DNA of 64,000 nucleotides from Durusdinium trenchii. Its lineage: Eukaryota; Sar; Dinophyceae; Suessiales; Symbiodiniaceae. The stretch lies in NCBI GenBank assembly GCA_963970005.1, contig CAXAMN010021551.1:995782-1059781 (forward strand), read 5' to 3'. Positions within the stretch are counted from its first letter, which is position 1. Each line of letters begins with the position of its first letter. The translations under genes were made by a program, and so were the position numbers. The notes beneath the pieces were generated by a model. It had not been told where the DNA came from and did no database searches. It worked only from the letters and a program-made list of their open reading frames with translations. Shown in pieces: positions 36,354 to 47,847 of the stretch.

Positions 36354-38130
36354 TTAAACTGCTGACAATTCGTCAATGTCACACCCCTTCAGAATGTAAA
36401 CGGCTCTTCCTCCAACTTCTCTAATTAGGGCTCCTGCTCTACTTCCTTGAGCCATGAGCGGCACAGAACGATCAAGACTAGCCATCAACGCCAGAACAGA
36501 ACCCAACAAACAGCTGCTGGGAAAAATATTATCGAAAATCTGAGCAGACCGATACAAAACCGAGCATTGAGCCTAAACAAGAACCCTCTGTCAGGGTTCC
36601 GCTGTTCTTCCACCAAGAACAGTCGAGTTGTTTGAATGCACGAACATTTTGCAAACTGTGCAACTGCAAAGCTTGGTACGCTGCTTGTGCCAACATGGCA
36701 AGTAAATCACCAAAACGATCTCATGAATGTCCCATGCATCTTCGTTGCAGAGTTCCACATCCTGTCGCTGAGTGACTCCAACGGCGCGTTCCACCTCTTC
36801 GGAAAAATGATACCAACAGGTGGACTCCCTGTTCCGCCTGTTCCATTCCCGCGGTGGAAGACGGGTCGCACCGGTTCTTCCTGTAAGTAGTGACTCTGAG
36901 CCGGAAAAGAAAAAACAACTGAACTGAATCACATGGGTTGCCTCCATATCAGCCCTATAGTACTACAGTAGGAGGTCGCACCTGACGGTCAGGAGAATGA
37001 GTTCACCACCTGACTCGACGGTTTTTTAAACAAAACCTGAAGAATCGATGGTTGAGCCTTCCATGGGAGGTTCGACATAGCTCTTTGGTCCGACGACAGG
37101 ATTTGGTCCATCAACCCACCAACCCCTAGCTCAACGTTGAACGCGCATCCGTCGTTGAACGCACACCAGTTGGACACGGATACGCATGGTTGCACAGTTG
37201 AACCCCGCCTGTGCACTACCCAAGTCTTGCTCCATGTTCTGCACCTCGTGCGGACAAAAGGATATACTCTGCTGCTGATGCTTGGTTAAAACCTGGAACA
37301 CCCCAACCACCACAATTGCATTGGTTTATATATATATACATTTCTCTGAAGGTACCCATCTCACCTGGATCAGAAGCCGACTGCCGGATGATCGCCGTCA
37401 TGAAAAAGGAGCTACCCAGTCGGTTGGATCTGCTTGCAGATCTATATTCTGATACTTTCATTACTATTACAATACCGATCTTCTTCAGAATTAGCGCAAC
37501 TTGGGGACGCTCAAGGTAGGGAACCCAACTTCATTTGCAAAGGAAGCCAAGCCAAGCCAGTATTTGATTCTTGTGCACAAACCCTTTCCAGCAGAGATCT
37601 TCTGATGCCACGATCCCAGCTCTATCAGTTTATGTCTTGGGATCGGGCGCTCCATCAACACCAACGTCCGGTCTAAATCCGGGGACGAGTTTCTTGGGAT
37701 GGGACGGGACGCTACTAGGGCCTAGGGGATCCTGGCCTTACTAGGAAGAAGGATGGGTTGGCCCAGGTCCGGTCCCATCATCTCCTTCCTCGCAATCTTT
37801 GGCTCACCATCTGCCGAGGAGCCCCTGGGGTCCCTGGCCTTCAGGGTCCGAAGTTCCCCCCATGTCACCGCTGCCAAACGAGCGACCCGGACAGACCCCT
37901 TCAACACCATTCACCCCCGAGCGCTCACCACATCTCTGCCTGCTCCAGGAACTTCTTGTACTGCTTCCCCAGCTTGTGCAGCTGTTTATCCACCTTCTCC
38001 GCAGCCTCACCAGCTCGGTGATTGATCTCGGTGACCGGGCCAAGGACATTGAAGCGAGTCACCAGCTGCCGGTGGACTTTGTGTTCAAACACAAATGGCA
38101 GGTTGCCAGAATGAAGTTTGTGGGTGGATT
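36354..38130 (-). CDS. Multi-exon gene, unrecognised product
   Basis: Probable exons in order: about 38130-37925 (FVFEHKVHRQLVTRFNVLGP, then VTEINHRAGEAAEKVDKQLH and a Lys-rich helix ending EQAEM before a GT donor); about 37460-37375 (SNRLGSSFFMTAIIRQSASD, then CAG|GT); about 37290-37165 (HQQQSISFCPHEVQNMEQDL); about 36880-36720 (STCWYHFSEEVERAVGVTQR, then QDVELCNEDAWDIHEIV); and about 36545-36354 (LGSVLALMASLDRSVPLMAQ, ending CDIDELSAV and a stop). Each segment reads as good protein and several have AG|G and GT borders, but I did not prove phase between them, so this could be two genes. No domain is recognised. Confidence 0.45.
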
Positions 38131-38589
38131 TTCCAGGTGGAAAGTCTTAACCTAGTGCATGGGATTGCAATTGCTTGAGGTCCACACCAGTTTTTCAAAC
38201 CGCGAAACCCTGCTCCTTTGAATCGTATGCAGCTTATATATATACAGCATGCGGACGAAGTCGTCTTCATTTTTCGGACGAAGGAAGTGCTTGTGTCGAC
38301 CGGAGGATTTTGGCTTGAAGCATCTTGAAGCCATTCCAAAGTCGACAAATGGAAGGGGATCTATGCATCTTCTTTTGGGGTTGAGGATGGTTAATTAAGG
38401 GAAACGGGCTGAACTCTTTCTCGCCTTAGGGTTGCTGCAGGACTCCAACTCAAAGCTTTGGGAATGGGACAACCTCTGTGTAGTGTTGGGACGTCGGGAA
38501 ATGAAGTTCAGAGTTTGCCCAGAAGCCAGGGAGGTGGTTTTGTACGAAAATGCCCGAAGCTAAGAGCGAGCTGGACGTGTCAACATCAA

Positions 38590-38690
38590 TGCCTTGCTCC
38601 TTTCGACCCGGTCATGGCCACGCATTCGCACCCGTCGCCTGGATCTGCCGAGTCATGGCCTTGTTGTTCACCTCGCAGGCAGTGCACCGA
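38590..38690 (-). CDS. Possible short exon
   Basis: After an AG|G acceptor the minus frame reads VNNKAMTRQIQ and meets a CAG|GC donor; upstream it also reads CTACE in frame. It is too short to be sure of, and may belong to the gene whose larger exons are at 36.4-38.1 kb. Confidence 0.25.
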
Positions 38691-38868
38691 CCGCGCCCAC
38701 GAAACGAGGCGATCGAACCGACATCGCTGGTGGATCTTCGTGGTGGGCCTCTTCGTGGGGATCCCCGGTTGGCCGCGCGTGGAACACGTCTTTTGTCTTG
38801 CGGGCGCGTCGCGCCGAAAATGAGGTGAACTGTCCGGGAACATGGCGGGAAAACCAACGACTGTCTGC

Positions 38869-39495
38869 TCATCGGAAGGGATTCCACATCCCAGGGCCGT
38901 TCTTGAGCTTTTCCTCCTCCTCGTCGAAGATCTTCTCTAAGTCGTTTTGCTTTTTCTCGTCCATTTGAGGAGCGGGAGCAGGTGCAAAGGCCTCCATGAA
39001 GGCTTGGATGACGTTCTGGTCTTCTTTCTCCAAGGCAAGCTTGGTGGTACCGCCGAAGCGAGAGTTCACCACTGTGATAAACTGTTTTAGACCCACACCC
39101 CGAGTGCTCCACATTTCATCTCCGAATGTGGCGCTGATCATCACTAACTGAGCTCCACTCCGCACTCCTTGGGCATATGCATCGCTGGACTTGTCCACAG
39201 ATTTGATGTAGATGTCACCTCCTTCACGCTCCTCAAACTCAATGCCCAAGGGCATGTTCACTTCCACCACACGGCTACTATCTTCTGGTTGCCGTGCAGC
39301 TCGCGTGCCGGCCTCATCTGGGTCCTGCTCTGGCTGGTTGTTGAGGAAGGGGAAGTCGAAGACCTTGACCCTCATGGCTGTCTTCGGCACACTCCGCGGC
39401 TGAACCACATGAACGAATGCCTGAAAACTCAACGACACCAATGCACAAAGCACGATGCCGCTGAGGATGGATGCCTGGCTTCGCCGCAACTCCAT
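38869..39495 (-). CDS. Intronless PDZ-like protein, probably plastid-targeted
   Basis: A single open frame of 208 codons runs from ATG (39493-39495) to a stop at 38869. Residues 8-26 form a hydrophobic helix (ASILSGIVLCALVSLSFQA). FVHVVQP follows, resembling the FVAP motif that follows the signal peptide in proteins sent to the peridinin plastid, and then a basic stretch. Residues about 75-150 form a PDZ-like fold (VEVNMPLGIEFEEREGG, then AQGVRSGAQLVMISATFGDE), a pattern I know from algal and plant plastid PDZ-like proteins. A Pro/Ala linker and an acidic helix end the protein. It has no introns while its neighbours have many. An 8-base match to the 3' end of the dinoflagellate spliced leader lies 35 bases upstream, which suggests a retroposed copy. 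The exact role is unknown. Confidence 0.85.
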   Translation of the reverse strand: MELRRSQASILSGIVLCALVSLSFQAFVHVVQPRSVPKTAMRVKVFDFPFLNNQPEQDPDEAGTRAARQPEDSSRVVEVNMPLGIEFEEREGGDIYIKSVDKSSDAYAQGVRSGAQLVMISATFGDEMWSTRGVGLKQFITVVNSRFGGTTKLALEKEDQNVIQAFMEAFAPAPAPQMDEKKQNDLEKIFDEEEEKLKNGPGMWNPFR

Positions 39496-39529
39496 GGCGT
39501 TAGTTCGATTGCCGCAGCTTTAAACTGAA

Positions 39530-39537
39530 CTTGAGCC
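39530..39537 (-). other. Possible spliced-leader remnant
   Basis: On the minus strand this reads GGCTCAAG, the last eight bases of the dinoflagellate spliced leader, and it lies just upstream of the intronless PDZ-like gene. The bases further upstream do not match the leader. It could be a truncated relic left by retroposition of a trans-spliced mRNA, or chance. Confidence 0.45.
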
Positions 39538-39703
39538 GTACAGAAGGAGCATAAAGTAGATCTGCATGTGTCTGGGTAAATATGTAAGCGATTGAAGTCC
39601 AAAAAATGTCCATGTGTGATCTTGAGGCGAGGTGGCCGCATACATCACCCTGTGCCCACAAGCCTGAAAGTTCTTCGAACTGAGAAGCCTCCAAACATCT
39701 ACA

Positions 39704-39801
39704 GTGGTTTCAGAGTAGATGGCACAATCCCCAAGAGGTGGTTTGTATGGGCCCCCATCCAAAAGACATCCCAGGGGTTGTGCCATCTACTCTGAAACCA
39801 C
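39704..39801. mobile_element. 98-bp element with 24-bp perfect terminal inverted repeats
   Basis: GTGGTTTCAGAGTAGATGGC and four further bases (39704-39727) are repeated perfectly in inverse at 39778-39801. The arms continue imperfectly inward (TCCCC against GGGG). The 50-base interior has no coding potential. The element would form a strong hairpin. It lies about 210 bases upstream of the PDZ-like gene start and is most likely a MITE. Confidence 0.8.
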
Positions 39802-39839
39802 AGGAAATCAGTCAATCTCTCCTGAAGAAAACTGCCGTT

Positions 39840-42460
39840 TGTCACCTTCCACCCATATCCTGCGTCTGAACTCGACCAACGATCCGATAGACCCTGTGGA
39901 GCTCGAGTGCCGTGCCTGAAGCTGCAAGAGCTCCTGGTGGGATGTGGATCTGGGCTGTGGGTGGCCTCATGAGGGTTCTGATGACAGGCCTGATTGATAG
40001 GGGATTGGGCAGGTTGTACTGGGTTTGTGGGATGTTAGGGAATCTTTCTGGCGATTTGTGGATCCCCAATGACATCCGATCCCTCAATGGAGCGTGTCCC
40101 GTGAAACGGATCCTTTTGAAGGGATTCGCCAAATTCTGTTGAATGGCACTGCAATCACTCACATGGAAGTGGAAAAGCCCCTGCTCACAAAGGAAAATTG
40201 TCTTCCAAGGCTCCATTTTCCACTTCCGTGCTAGTGAATCAAAGGGTGCAAAATCCGGCTGCTTTGGGCCGTATGCTAAACGAACCAACTGAACCAAGCC
40301 AATGCTAAAACGATGGTTCAACGCTTCCGGAGTTGCTCTTGAGTAGCACAACCGGGGGCCGCATGCCATTCAATCATAGACCAAACCTATTGAAACTGCG
40401 TCTTCGAACACAAGCGCCGACCTCCCTTCCAAAATTTGCCGACCTAGTGCCTGCTCTGTGATTGAATCTTCGTTCAAATTGGCCATCCACCACGCAACAA
40501 CACGCCGCACAAGAGCGTCTTGCGCGCGAATCACTCCCGCTCGATCTCGCTGCAGGTCTCGTGCTGCCAGCCGCCGGTGTCCCCATCGATGATCTGGACT
40601 TCGGGACCGGAGAACTCCCGGTAAAGCCCGGGAACGAACACGCCGAAGGCATCCCGAAAACAGGGTGGGTGTGATGAAACCAAAGGGAGGATCCGTGAAT
40701 TTGTGAATCCAGTGAATCCTGTTAAACAACTCTACAAGAAAAAGAACTTGCAAGAAAAACTCTGTTGAAAACCCTTTTCTCCATGTTGCATCCACTTGCA
40801 TGATAGTTCTTAAGTGCTTTACACGACAAGAGCAACAGTTTTTGTCCCATCCACACAATAGCGAATTTGGATGTCACTCATAGCCAATGAACATCGACCT
40901 TCGTTCCCATCCTGCTCCCCCAGCACGGGCCCCCATCCACGCTGACAACCCCACCTTTTGCAGGTTGGGGAAAGGGCTCTGGGCCACCTGGGGCCATTGA
41001 CCCTTCACTGCCTCTGCGCTTCGAAGAGAAACAAGCCGTACAGGTGGAGGGCGTGGGAACTGGGATAATTTTAATATGTTTATGTAAATGAATGGTACAC
41101 CAGCGTGAGTTAGTGAGGGAGTAGTGAGGGAGGGAGGGAACAAGGGAGTGAGGGAGCGAGGGATGGGAGGCGAGCTGGCCAAATTATGTACAAACTGCGC
41201 ATGTCCATCCAAGTTTGGGCGGAAAAAGTCTGTACACACCATTGCACACCCCCCCTTCTTTCAAGTCTTGATCCAATCACATGCAGGAAATCCATGAAAA
41301 TGAAAAAACGTGTTGAATAAGATTCCGCCTCTGAGCGCTCGTTGGCGGCTGCCAACTGCTTCTCCAAGTCTGAGATGATGCTTTGCAGGTCCTGCTCAGT
41401 CTCGCGTGCACGTCAGACACACAAGGTGAATCTCGCTAGGCAGTCGGGTGGATTGACGATAGATTGGGAGGGATTGTGAGGGATTGACGTGTAGGTCCAG
41501 GTACTCACTCCAGCAAAGCTCTCCAGGCCCCCCTCACCACCATCGACTTGAACACTCCAACCATCCCCAAAACAGCCTCTGTATGACTGCCATGACTGCC
41601 CAAAAAGAAAAACAAATGAGAAGGAATGGCCACTCCGTGTGCGGAGTGGAAGAAAAACAACACTCGCTCCCCCCAAACAGCACACCGAGCTCGGAGCGAG
41701 CAGTCGTCGCTCGCCTGCTCTTCGGCTTCTTGTGGGCTCAGCACGACGCTCTTCGCACAGCTGGACGCGCCCGGCGAGGCGCCCGGCGAGGACGCGCTCG
41801 GCGAGGCCGAGACGCCTCGGGGGAGCGGGGCGGGGCGGAGCGGGGGGAGCGGGGATCGGGCGGGTGGGTGGTTGCCAAGATCTGAAAGAAAGGGAATAGA
41901 AAAAAGCAATACAAACATATGACCAGGGCCTCAACGGAGTCGGAAAATGGGTTGCACTAATCCTACATCTTCCAAAACCAATGGAAAAAAATAACATGTT
42001 CTTTTCTTAGAGTTGGTGGCTTTTGGATGGTATTACAGTGGTTTGAAAAGACCCGCACTGCTTCGGATGCCGTTTTGGATCGTTGCGAATCGGGCAGTTC
42101 CGGCTGTAAAGATGTGTTGCTTGCGTGGAGGACAACCTAAGACATAATCTCATCCAACCAATCGGTGAGTCCACGTTGTCTCTTCAGCCAGTCTTCAGCC
42201 AGGGTCTCATGAATTTTTTCCACGTTGTCTCTTCATGGTTCACGTTCGGTTCGTGGATCCGGGTTCTCATCCAGCTAGGATGACTGTAGTACGACAGCTC
42301 AAGCCGTGATCCAGAGACGCGGTCGCACCTTTTTGAGGCTTTCGCCGTGGCCGGAGTTTCCCTGGACGCCCAGCCGAAGCTCGTCGAAGGACCGCCCCAC
42401 GGGCAGGTCTCGCCCCACGAGCTGGGCCTGTACCCAGGTGCTCCGACCGAAAATGGCACC
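39840..42460 (-). CDS. Probable exons of an unrecognised multi-exon gene
   Basis: Minus-strand segments that read as protein: about 42460-42320 (STWVQAQLVGRDLPVGRSFD, then ELRLGVQGNSGHGESLKK and a GT donor); about 41830-41700 (GASSCAKSVVLSPQEAEEQA, low confidence, GC-rich); 41412-41328 (RETEQDLQSIISDLEKQLAA, a coiled coil); about 40650-40533 (AFGVFVPGLYREFSGPEVQI, then IDGDTGGWQHETCSEIERE and a GT donor); and about 39965-39800 (SHQELLQLQARHSSSTGSIG, then SLVEFRRRIWVEGDKRQF and a stop or donor). They lie just downstream of the CIA30/MsrB gene. Phase between them was not established. They may be one gene or more. Confidence 0.45.
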
Positions 42461-42868
42461 AATCACACCGAGATGTCACTCCAAATGTTGAGACTTGGGG
42501 ACTCTCGAGGCAGTCCCAAGTAAACCACCTGGCCTGTACTGCGTGATCGGCTCTGGAAGCAAGTCTTGTCACACTTCGTTTTTGGTGGCCACAAAGGATT
42601 ACAACAAGAAATGGCGGCGGGATTGCCAAAAGGCGCCTCCCCTACCTCGACAGTTTTGTGCCCTACCATCTTGAGTTTTTGTGCCCTACGCTACATTGAA
42701 GACTGACTTCCAAGAAATCTGGACCCTGTTCCTCTGTTCAGTCTGTTGCATGTCTCGCAGGGGACGCCGGGACCACCACTCTCAAACAACAAAAGGTGAA
42801 CGGTGAACTCATTGACCTTTTTTTCCAAGCTGTCGGTGTCCCCTGTCTGGCGAAAGAGACCAATTCCT

Positions 42869-45800
42869 CTAGACCACGAAGTCCACTGGGTTGCCTGCAA
42901 TGCAGGACAAATCCATGCAGTAGCGCGGCCCCGCAGCATCGGGCAAGTAGCTCCCCAGATGTGTGCCGCAAGAGGAATACACAAAGCCATCCTGGCGCAG
43001 CGTTTTGAAAACGCTGTCAGAAGCAGCCGGCGGTTGCTGTGACCACAACGCAGAAATTCAGTGCAACAATGCATATGTGTGTGTGTGGAACGTCTAGGCT
43101 GCGCCCAACTGCCAATGTCCAACTACCTCGGCTGAATCTGTAACCCAGGCTGCTTCTCTGGAATGTGTTGACCCATGCTGAACCCCAGATCAGGATTTGG
43201 CTCAAGGTGCCCCACCCATCATGGCCCAAATTACGTACTGCAGATGAGGAACTCACAATTCGACGCGTTTTTTCAATTGTCTCCAAATCCCTTTCAACGT
43301 TGAAAAGATCGAGAAAGGTTCCTGGGGTGCACAAGATCGTCCGAAAAAATCACGAGGTCACCCACTCTTTCGCTGAATCGATCATGCTCAAGACTTCAAA
43401 CCTGCAGAAAGGAGGAAAGAACTGCCGGCACTCAAACCACTGATTCTAATATCAACATTCCCCAATGCCTCCTGCGGCCGCTCCCCCTCAGCCCCACGCT
43501 CGCTGCTCGGACACCCAGTTCGGCCGACGGACTTCACTCCTTGTCCACCTTCACGTGCTCTGAGAAGACCTCCTCCTGCGAAGCGACCAACCCCATGCGA
43601 CGTCGAAGAACCGAAAGAACTGAGGTCTTTTCTGGTCCTACATAGACCAAATGACCTGGTCATCCTCCAAAATATTCCAAAACACCAGAGTTCACAAGAG
43701 ATGATCAGAGTCTACCAGTCTTTTGTCTTAGTCCAGACTTGCCAGAACTTGCATGAAGGGTCTTGAGATCTTCTCACCTTCCAAGTCACAAGGACGAGCG
43801 GTCTCGCCGCTGTGGGCAAAAAACTCTGACTCCGGGTGAGTAAATCCTGCCGACCGGCCACGGGAAACCATGTTTTGAGATCGGTCCTTGACATGCCTTG
43901 GACATGCATGCCCTGTGTACTACATGCTGGAAAAAGATTGAAAAAAGGTCGTATACATATTAGCATGAATATTGTATACTGTGTCCCAAACGTCCGATCC
44001 CGGTGGGCTTTGTGTAATTACTGAATGGATGAATGCTTCGGATGAATTTTGAGTTCAAGATGCATCCGGTCCTTGCGAAACGATGGCCAGCCATGTTCAT
44101 CCGTATCAGCCTTGAAGTCCGCCATGCTCCTGAAACGGCCGGAGCCAAGGCTTCTGGGTGTCCAGTGCGGTGTCCAGAAACCCTTCGACCGCCGATCTTG
44201 GAGGCTTCTGGGTGGGACGTGTCTGTTGAAAGTATCGGCCTCACCGCCTCGCGCATCAAAAGCAATCCCCCATCCACTTTTGAGGCCCCAAATTGCCGAT
44301 TAGACCCAAACAACTAATTGTCCATGAAAGATCCGCCTTGCCTTCAATACTGCAAGAGTTGTCCCACTGCGCCACCGCCACATCGGCGACCCCTCTGATC
44401 CCAGGCCGGTGCCCTCACCCCCGTTGTGCGCCTGTTTACTGGCGCTTTGAAGAGTGGTAGCCCGCAAACAGAGTCATAGAAAGTGGTGACTCCCTCCAAG
44501 CTCTTGAAGAGCGCAATATCTGGAGCCTGCCCCGCTGCTGGGGCAGCGATGAAGGGGAGGAAGGAAGCAGAAATGCGCATACCAGTTTCTTCTGCAACAT
44601 GGCCGGTCCATGCCCATTCCATGTGGACATCATACAGTCGGAGTATAAAAGGAGTTCTACAATATTGTGGTCATCAAAATGGTGAGACCCCAGAATTGGT
44701 CCCTTTGTTGGAGTTCTACAGAGTCTATAGACTAACACCGGCTCGGAACTTCCCTAACCGTAAGCCATGTCTGGCTTGTCACACACTGGATGCTTCGACT
44801 TCAGGATCCTCAGCCGCACGCACGGAACAGCCTCAGAACCTTTGATCATCTTTGATTGAAACTCCCTTATGACTCTTGTGGGGGCCTCCAACTAGACTGA
44901 AAAACACTGCATTTAATTCGATGGCTGCCAGCTGCTGCTGCCACTGCTACATGGCGACCAGCAACAGGCTCTCACGGCCTGGTACAGGAATTGCGGCTCG
45001 GCATAGACCTCCCAAAGGCCATTTGAATCTCCACCAAAGGGTCCGGTACTCTGCAAGACTGTGATTAGACCTTTGACCTGGCTGTGCCTGAATGACAATA
45101 TCAAGTTTGGTCTTTGAATAGAGTTTCGGCTGCCCTTTTTTAAGCCCCATATGAACACGTGGCGCTGCAGGTTCATCAGCTCAACACCCAAGACTGGGAT
45201 TCCTCTGTCAGGTGCTAAAACTATATATATACGTATATATATATATGTGTGAGAAATGGCACTCCACTTACAAACGCGGCACAGGCAATTAAGAGATGGT
45301 GTGCCAATGACTCTTCCAAACCGACAGTGACACGTCATGCCAAGACCAAATCTATCAGTTGGGAGGTGTTCAAAAGTAACCTGTCTGACTCAGATGTCGC
45401 TGTCACAAAGGTTTTGGCATGTCGCTGACCAACTGACCCACCAGACTGACCCACGGAGCACTGGTCACCCCACGCACCCGGGGTGCACCCGGGGTGCACC
45501 CGGGGTGCGTGCATCGCTGTCCCCAGCATCGTGCCTTGGTGCGGGTGTCGCAGCACACCGCCTCCGCCAGGCTCTCGGAGGGGTCCACAGGCACTGGCAC
45601 GGTGGGCTCCTAGCGGTGGACACCGAAGGGAGAAGAGGTCGCCCAGGTTGCCTGGTCCTGGGAACTACATGTGTTACATGGCGGCTACTAAGTACTGTAT
45701 ATAGTGTATATCTGTATTCCGTTCATCCCCAGCCTATTCTATCCTTTGCTAATGAACGCCCACATCTCAAGTTTCCGCAACGGGGTCCACTCGTTTGAGA

Positions 45801-47847
45801 CTGAGTTCGCAAAACGTGGTGGTGGCTCGATCGATCTTGAGATCACAACAAGTACAATCGGTGGTATCTTAGGAAATTGGAGCAAGTTGTCTTGAGGCGA
45901 TTTGGTGAAAAAACAAAAACAAAAAATGGAACACACTGGATCTTGATCTACTTTAATCACATAGGACAACTTGTCATGTGCACAAAGCTCCAGGTCCAGC
46001 GGTTGGCCACGGCACAAATGATATGTATGTATATATATACATATACATACAATGTTTAGAACCGAACGGAACGAGAACAGAAGCCAAAGAACCTTGGATT
46101 CAAATCTTGATCAGCATTGACACCAGCAGCAGCGCTCAAAACACTTTGTGTATGATCCACAGCAACCATCAGACCTGCCCGCATCACTGGTCCTCTTTCG
46201 TACAAGTCCTTCACAACCAGTCCGTCGTCTTTGTCAGAACCACTTCATAACTCCTTCACCTGGTGTGTTTTCGTCAGCTCTTGAGCAGTTAACCCAGTTC
46301 TCATCACAGCCATCTTCCCAGTTCTTCCACGTTCGCTCCTTCCGGCTGGAGACGTTGTAGCGAAGCTTCCTCTGCACCGGTTTGCCGCATCCATCATACT
46401 GAGAGGGCACACCACCCAGCGCCAGCTGATCTGGACGGGCCACGATGGACTTCACCTCGCGGTGGAGGAGATTCTCTGTATATAGACCTGTCATAGACAG
46501 ATAGTTCGTAGATCCCCACCAAAAATGTATTGGAAACCGTGCCACTATCTATTTGGGGATTACTATAAAGTGGAACCCACCCCAGATCTAAGCTTGGTAC
46601 CTGGACTCAAACGTCTGGTCTCGTGTCTGAATTGTGGAAGCTAAAGCTAAGGCCCACAAAAACGGATGATTCAGTGGACAAAAGCACGCATCGCCGGATC
46701 GCCTTCATTTGCCCACTTCGACCCTTCCATGGTGACTTGTCTCCTAAAAATATGGATCTGAAGCCTCGTTCCCATGTTGAACAGCCCCATGGTGGTGACC
46801 CGAGTTCACTCTCTTGATGACCTCATCTCAGATGCCATCGAAGCCCTGCCTCTAGGTGCACTTTCCCCAGCGCCCCCTCGGCCCAAAGCTCCACACGCCG
46901 GATCTTGGACAAGGTCGATGCGCTCACGCAAACGCTCGGGTCCTGCACTTCATGCTAAAACGACCTTCCCAAGCTCCACGAAACGGAAACTATAAAGACC
47001 AACACAAGCTCACGCACACATTGCGACATCATGCAACATCTATGATGTATCAATCTGCTCCTAACTAGTTTTACTTTGGTTTACATGTGTTTTACATTGT
47101 TTTGATTTTACCATGTTTGCTTCATGTCACCAACACCTCTGCGGCCAACGGACCCCGTGCGCTCACCGGCTCATGTTTCCTCTGCGCAGGTGGAGGTCTG
47201 CTCACCGGTGGCCGGGCTCCATTTGTCGCTAAAGGCGCTCCAGGGAAGGAGCACCTCCACCGGAACAAGGATCGAGTCCGTGAACTCACCAGTGGGTCAG
47301 TGACTCCCGGCAGAGACACCCAGTGAAATGCTAGCTGGGATGGCGGGTGGGGATTTGGAAGGCATTGAGAATTCAGAAGGCACCGATGCTTTTGCAACAG
47401 GTTCTCTTGACATCTTTTCCCGTCCAGTTCGAGCGACGCATCGCGCAGCAACGCCCATTCCTCGGCTCACCTCAGCAAAGCTGCTATTGCCCGCGGAAGG
47501 CACCTCTCACTCATCTCCACAGCCATAAGAGGGGCGGGCAAAGCTTCTTCTGGCAAGTGGGTAGAGAACTTCTTGTAGCTCTTTGACTCCCTGTCAAGGT
47601 CAAGAACTCCTTCAACGTACGCGATCCCCTCTAAATGCCCACAAGACTTTGCAGGCTCGGCTTTCGACTTGGGCCTCGTCTCCCGGCCTACCCCAGCCAT
47701 AGCCATAGCCTACCCCATCTGCCACCCCCGAAGATGCCACACCTGGAACTTCGCCTTGAAGCAGCCACGGCTTAGGGGGATGGAGCCGCCCCCGGCGCAA
47801 GCGTAGCTAGGCGACGACGTGCCACTGGCGAAGGAGACCCGGAAGCC
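42869..47847 (-). CDS. CIA30-type domain fused to an MsrB-like domain (11 exons)
   Basis: Eleven exons join in phase: 47847-47743, 47503-47471, 47284-47180, 46942-46850, 46455-46339, 45609-45535, 45008-44979, 44526-44432, 44129-44072, 43575-43540 and 42991-42869 (stop TAG), giving 289 visible residues. Residues 1-120 match the complex I intermediate-associated protein 30 type (GFRVSFASGTSSPSYACAGG, LPWSAFSDKWSPATGEQTS, ELWAEGALGKVHLE). A linker with a Cys pair (EAVCCDTRTK) follows. Residues 187-289 match a methionine-R-sulfoxide reductase B-like fold (TTFYDSVCGLPLFKAP, DEHGWPSFRK, SSCGTHLG, RYCMDLSCIAG). The usual MsrB zinc CxxC pairs are reduced to single Cys, while the Cys of RYC is kept. 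Donors are GT 2, GC 4 and GA 4. The second exon (11 codons) is the least certain. The N-terminus is missing; candidate exons lie at 48.5-49.5 kb. Likely localisation and substrate are not visible. Confidence 0.82.
45474..45512. repeat. CGGGGTGCACC 11-bp tandem repeat, nearly palindromic
   Basis: Three copies in a row with matching GTGC/GCAC cores, making the array almost self-complementary. It lies about 25 bases past the GC donor of the linker exon of the CIA30/MsrB gene. Confidence 0.85.
46543..46567. mobile_element. MITE end, copy 3 (half)
   Basis: ACTATCTATTTGGGGATTACTATA matches the terminal sequence of the elements at 13.5 and 18.9 kb with two or three changes. A clear opposite end was not found, so this is probably a decayed or solo end. 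Confidence 0.5.
47535..47690 (-). CDS. Protein-like frame inside a CIA30/MsrB intron
   Basis: The minus frame reads KSCGHLEGIAYVEGVLDLDR and continues ESKSYKKFSTHLPEEALPAP. It lies between the first two joined exons of the CIA30/MsrB gene and cannot be added without lengthening the domain in a place where the family has no insert. It could be an alternative exon or chance. Confidence 0.3.

Noticed and set aside
40370-40858. 162-codon minus-strand open frame covering the 40.5 kb exon
   Set aside because: Most of it reads Arg/Ser-rich in the part where another minus frame gives a clear protein segment (AFGVFVPGLYREFSGPEVQI). I kept the latter.
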